Of a stretch of DNA of 8,671 bases, positions 5,975 to 8,671 are shown piece by piece. Each line of letters opens with the position of its first letter. The first letter of the stretch is position 1. The notes beneath the pieces are model-generated. The model saw nothing but the letters and a program-made list of their open reading frames with translations, ran no database searches and was not told where the DNA came from. A program made the translations under genes and the position numbers. This stretch comes from Cyanobacteriota bacterium (GTDB taxonomy: Bacteria > Cyanobacteriota > Cyanobacteriia > Leptolyngbyales > Leptolyngbyaceae), in assembly GCA_027482985.1 (NCBI GenBank), contig JAIXVO010000425.1:1-8671 (forward strand), given 5' to 3'.

Positions 5975-8501
5975 AAAAGGGAATGTCTTGCAGCATGCGC
6001 ACGGGGATGACTTGACCCGGTTGCACCGTCCCGCCCGGTTTGGGGCTGGTCAGGTAATTGGTGGCAGCACCTGCGGCTCCACCCAGTAACAAGCCCCAGC
6101 CGGAAAAGCTACTCACTAAGCCTCCCGCCAGCGCTCCTGCACCGGAATAAATCGCCATCGAGGTGGGGGAAATCTCCCGACTACCACCGCCGATCGCGTC
6201 TGATTCGGCCAGAAAGGGGACAATGCGATCGCCCCTTTGAATCGCGCTCGTCGTGAACTTGGTGCCAGTGCGTCCCGCTTCAAACCGTCCCATGACATAA
6301 CTGCCACGCGGAAAGACGACATTCCCCGATGCGTCCCGCACTTCGGTTTGGAGCACTAACATTTCTTGCCGGGGAGTGGTGGTATTCAATGGCAGTTCCG
6401 TCACGCCGGGATAACTGAGCGCCAAAACGGTGCCAGCGGGTAAGGCGATCGCCGGATTAATCGATTGCGCCACGCCCGTTTGCCGGGGAGCAATAATTTG
6501 CCCATTCCCGACCGATGAGTTGGTGATCGGAGTACTGCTCATGGGGGAATTGGCCGCGATCGCGGTAGGTAGCCCAACTGGTGCTGGCGTTAGAGAGGCA
6601 GCACCCTGAGTGGGCAACGGCTGACCAAATTCAACCACTCCAGTGGGATTGATGGGCATTGGAGCCGAGGGGAGGGGCGCAGGTTGCAAGGGGGGCACCG
6701 AGACAGCGGGTGTGGTGCTAGTCGGTAACGGGGGCACCGAAACAGTGGGAGTCGGACCCATTGGAGCCGCAGGGAAGGCGACAGGTTGGGGCTCGCTGGC
6801 AACGGGCATCGGCATGGGGGCGATCGCGGGTTGCACGGGCGGCTGAATCACGCTGGACATGGGCGGCTGCGGCAAGGGTTGTACCAGGGAAGGCTGGGAC
6901 AGCCCACTGGATTGCATCACCCAGGAATTGGGCGCGGTGACGACTTGCCCTGATGCACGGGGCGGTGCGACTGGGTTGGGCATCGGTGCTGGAGCGATCG
7001 CGGTGGGTGGCATGATCGGTGCTGGCGGCACACTGATCGCTGCTGGCGGCACATTGATGGGAGCAGGTGAAACACTGGCAGGCGGGAGCGTAGTCGGGGG
7101 CATTGCACCAGGTTGCATCACCCAGGAAGCAGGCGGTTGGCGAGTGACTGGAGGCTTGGTAGGCGCGGTTGTGACCGGAACCGTCACAGGTTGACTGGGT
7201 TGAATTTGAATGGTTCCGGTCGGTTGTCCGCCCATTTTGGTGGTGATGCGTCCCGTTGTGGGAGCGATCGGGTAGGGACTGGGGGAGGAGGGGAGTGGGG
7301 GAGCGGGGGAGACGGTGACGGGTGCTAAGGGGGGCACTGTCATGGGGGGCACTGTCGTGGGGGGCAGCGGGGTGACGCTGGGTAAGGGGAGGGGCGCAGG
7401 AGCGGGGGGCAGGGGCGGCACCGCGATCGCGTTGGCGGGCATTGTTTGTAGCGATCGCGCTGGAGTCGTCTGTTGCAGGCTGGCGGCATTCCCAACGTTG
7501 GGTAGGGGTTGGGGCGCGGGTGCAGGGGCAATCCCAACCGGGGGCGCGGTCGGCGGGAGGGCAACGGGCGGCGGCACGGAAATGGTGATCGAATTGTTGC
7601 CTTCTACAATGAGGCGAGAGGACGGCAACTCCACCTCTGGCGGCAGAGGGGTGGTGGCTTCCGGTGGCAGTTGCGCGACAACGGGTAAGGGCGTGACAGC
7701 CGGCAAACTGGGCGCGATCGCCGGATTGCTAGTGGGTGGGGTGGGTGCCAAAGGGGGTACGGCGATCGGCGCAGGGGGTGTTGCCAGGGGCGGGACGGCA
7801 ACGGGTGCAGGAGAGTTGAGCAGCGGCGGGACGGCTATGGGCGCGGGGGGTGTCACCAGCGGGGGGACAGCAACCTGAGAGGGAACTGGGGGTTCGCTCG
7901 TGACGGGGCTAATATCGGCTCCGATCGCCAGGGGGACAGGGGCAGGGTTGCGATTCAGCGGTGGCGGGGCGGGTTCGCCAGCCGTGGGGGTAGGCGGCGC
8001 AGTGGGTGACTGAGGTGTTGGTTTAGTCGCGATCGCAGGTTGTCCGGCGATTAAGGGGCGCAAAATTAAGCGATCGCCTTGCGTTTCTAACTTTGCCTGA
8101 CCGGGTGCCAGTTCGACATCTGGGGCGAGTTCCAGTACCACTCGCGTCACACCGGGCTGAAATTGGGATACTCGCACTTGCCGAATCACCCCATGTTCAA
8201 AGCTGGCTTTCGGTTGCACCGCGCCCATCTCGGTATCGGGCAAATCCAGGACAATGCGGGCGGGTTGCGCCATCACAAAGAATTTGGGCTGAATTCCGGC
8301 TTTGGCCGTGACTTCTAATTGTTGCGTCGTGGGATTGTAGTTCCAGGCCGTGAGGTCAGCGGCAGAGACGGCTTGGGTCGCCAGCGCGATCGCGGCAAAT
8401 GTCAATCCGCCCAGCCGCTTGTGTCCCCGTGATTGCGCAGGTTGTGGTTGCAGACCCATCCGGTTAAACAAAAATGGTGTAGTCAAGGAATGTTTTTCCA
8501 T
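5973..8501 (-). CDS. Exported AMIN-domain protein with long proline-rich linker and VirB10/TrbI-like C-terminal domain
   Basis: An 842-residue protein. A basic stretch (RGHKR, 25-29) and hydrophobic run (30-46) end in AVSA|AD, a plausible signal peptidase I site after residue 47. Residues 49-150 match the AMIN domain, with key parts ARIVLDLPD (81-89), GVIRQVRVSQFQPGVTRVVLEL (104-125; I106, R107, V109, R110, R120 and V121 stand out) and RLILRP (144-149). AMIN domains hold AmiC-type amidases and PilQ-type secretins at peptidoglycan. Residues about 155-680 are Pro/Ala/Val/Thr-rich, with small islands at 294-313 and 414-437. The C-terminal part (685-842) has LPAGTVLAL, VFPRGSYVMGRF, RGDRIVPF, a Gly/Ala-rich stretch (103-130 of that part) and PGQVIPVRMLQDIPF at the end. 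I read this as resembling the beta-barrel part of VirB10/TrbI, which is inference. No amidase or secretin domain is present. A second ATG (residue 15, 8457-8459) would give a more normal signal peptide; neither start has a Shine-Dalgarno. Confidence 0.82.
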   Translation of the reverse strand: MEKHSLTTPFLFNRMGLQPQPAQSRGHKRLGGLTFAAIALATQAVSAADLTAWNYNPTTQQLEVTAKAGIQPKFFVMAQPARIVLDLPDTEMGAVQPKASFEHGVIRQVRVSQFQPGVTRVVLELAPDVELAPGQAKLETQGDRLILRPLIAGQPAIATKPTPQSPTAPPTPTAGEPAPPPLNRNPAPVPLAIGADISPVTSEPPVPSQVAVPPLVTPPAPIAVPPLLNSPAPVAVPPLATPPAPIAVPPLAPTPPTSNPAIAPSLPAVTPLPVVAQLPPEATTPLPPEVELPSSRLIVEGNNSITISVPPPVALPPTAPPVGIAPAPAPQPLPNVGNAASLQQTTPARSLQTMPANAIAVPPLPPAPAPLPLPSVTPLPPTTVPPMTVPPLAPVTVSPAPPLPSSPSPYPIAPTTGRITTKMGGQPTGTIQIQPSQPVTVPVTTAPTKPPVTRQPPASWVMQPGAMPPTTLPPASVSPAPINVPPAAISVPPAPIMPPTAIAPAPMPNPVAPPRASGQVVTAPNSWVMQSSGLSQPSLVQPLPQPPMSSVIQPPVQPAIAPMPMPVASEPQPVAFPAAPMGPTPTVSVPPLPTSTTPAVSVPPLQPAPLPSAPMPINPTGVVEFGQPLPTQGAASLTPAPVGLPTAIAANSPMSSTPITNSSVGNGQIIAPRQTGVAQSINPAIALPAGTVLALSYPGVTELPLNTTTPRQEMLVLQTEVRDASGNVVFPRGSYVMGRFEAGRTGTKFTTSAIQRGDRIVPFLAESDAIGGGSREISPTSMAIYSGAGALAGGLVSSFSGWGLLLGGAAGAATNYLTSPKPGGTVQPGQVIPVRMLQDIPF
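7740..7877 (-). repeat. Coding tandem repeat in the proline-rich linker
   Basis: Residues 209-254 of the AMIN protein hold four related units built on AVPPL: QVAVPPLVTPPAP, IAVPPLLNSPAP, VAVPPLATPPAP and IAVPPLAPTPP, with a period of 12-13 residues. The AVPPL or SVPPL word recurs further on at 360-363, 588-591 and 601-604. This points to growth of the linker by in-frame duplication. Confidence 0.7.
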
Positions 8502-8519
8502 AGCTTTTGGCTGAACGCA

Positions 8520-8548
8520 TTGGCGAATTTGGCGCTAAACTTGGCGCT
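8520..8548 (-). promoter_or_regulatory. Three direct repeats of CGCCAA before the AMIN-protein start
   Basis: On the minus strand AGCGCCAA occurs at 8541-8548 and again at 8529-8536, and CGCCAA at 8520-8525. Start-to-start spacing is 12 and then 9-11 bp, near one helical turn. The block ends 18 nt before the ATG at 8499-8501, so it lies in the leader or overlaps the promoter. It could be an operator for a repressor or a translation-level element; chance is also possible. Confidence 0.4.
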
Positions 8549-8620
8549 GAGGCGGATGGGCGATCGCTCACCCCTCACCTTTGAGAACCCGATACGCCCT
8601 GATTGAATCGACAGTCATAC

Positions 8621-8634
8621 CACTAGATATAGTG
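8621..8634. repeat. Short palindrome CACTAGATATAGTG
   Basis: Five-bp arms CACTA and TAGTG flank GATA. The spacing suits a small dimeric regulator. It lies about 120 bp upstream of the AMIN-protein start, within the AT-rich part. Confidence 0.4.
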
Positions 8635-8635
8635 T

Positions 8636-8671
8636 TTGAGTGACTTTATTTTGCTTGAATGACTCTATTTA
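8636..8671. repeat. Imperfect 17-bp direct repeat at the window edge
   Basis: TTGAGTGACTTTATTTT (8636-8652) and TTGAATGACTCTATTTA (8655-8671) match at 14 of 17 positions with a 19-bp period. More copies may lie beyond the window. The function is unknown. Confidence 0.45.

Larger units (their letters stand above)
8502..8671. promoter_or_regulatory. Upstream region of the AMIN-protein gene
   Basis: No gene is visible in the last 170 bp. The half nearer the start codon is GC-rich with one HIP1 copy (in GGGCGATCGCTC); the distal 65 bp are AT-rich. It contains the repeats listed separately and must hold the promoter of the minus-strand gene, but I cannot pick a convincing -35/-10 pair. Confidence 0.4.

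Noticed and set aside
5973..6447. The idea that the VirB10-like domain marks a type IV secretion or conjugation locus.
   Set aside because: No other VirB/Trb gene, relaxase or ATPase of such a system is in the window, and the domain similarity is itself uncertain.
7315..7878. A 187-codon plus-strand open frame rich in glycine, and the neighbouring glycine-rich frames at 6643-7194.
   Set aside because: They lie antisense to the proline-rich linker. CCN proline codons read backwards as NGG give glycine-rich frames without stops; there is no domain or ribosome binding site.
6590..7900. Many recurring GGGGGC/GGCGGC words that at first look like a DNA repeat array or CRISPR.
   Set aside because: They have no fixed spacer length and follow the codon frame of the proline-rich protein, so they are coding repeats.

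Overview
The window looks like chromosomal DNA of a cyanobacterium. The octamer GCGATCGC (HIP1) is scattered through it: I counted about 30 full copies by hand, where random sequence would give well under one. DUF3172, UPF0175 and AMIN-domain genes, typical of cyanobacteria, fit this, as do two intergenic sequences that resemble widespread cyanobacterial repeats. Base composition is moderately GC-rich. I cannot name the genus; a filamentous Leptolyngbya-like lineage is only a guess.

Layout. (1) 1-1647, minus: an incomplete multi-membrane-span GT-C glycosyltransferase (family 39/PMT_2 type) whose 3' end lies beyond base 1. (2) 1819-3711, plus, divergent from it: a tandem two-domain ArsA/Get3-type ATPase. 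(3) 3712-3886: a convergent gap with a cyanobacterial inverted repeat and two small tandem repeats. (4) 3887-4714, minus: an ABC-2 type permease without an adjacent ATPase gene. (5) 4715-4930: a divergent promoter region containing a GAGACG...CGTCTC hairpin repeat. (6) 4931-5548, plus: a DUF3172 single-span membrane protein, followed by a good terminator hairpin. (7) 5652-5900, minus: a small UPF0175 protein, a family often found as the antitoxin-like half of a pair, here with no partner. (8) 5973-8501, minus: a large exported protein with an N-terminal AMIN domain, about 530 residues of proline-rich linker, and a C-terminal domain I read as VirB10/TrbI-like. (9) 8502-8671: its upstream region with several short repeats.

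Most of the genes act at or in the envelope: a membrane glycosyltransferase, an exporter permease, a single-span protein and a probable peptidoglycan-associated protein. They do not form one operon; orientation changes at nearly every gene, and only the AMIN-protein gene and the UPF0175 gene could share a transcript. I see no phage, transposase, CRISPR, tRNA or rRNA. I do not see a convincing new multi-gene system. The most unusual items are the architecture of the AMIN protein, the cysteine-poor tandem ArsA-like ATPase, the orphan UPF0175 gene, and the repeats upstream of the AMIN-protein gene.
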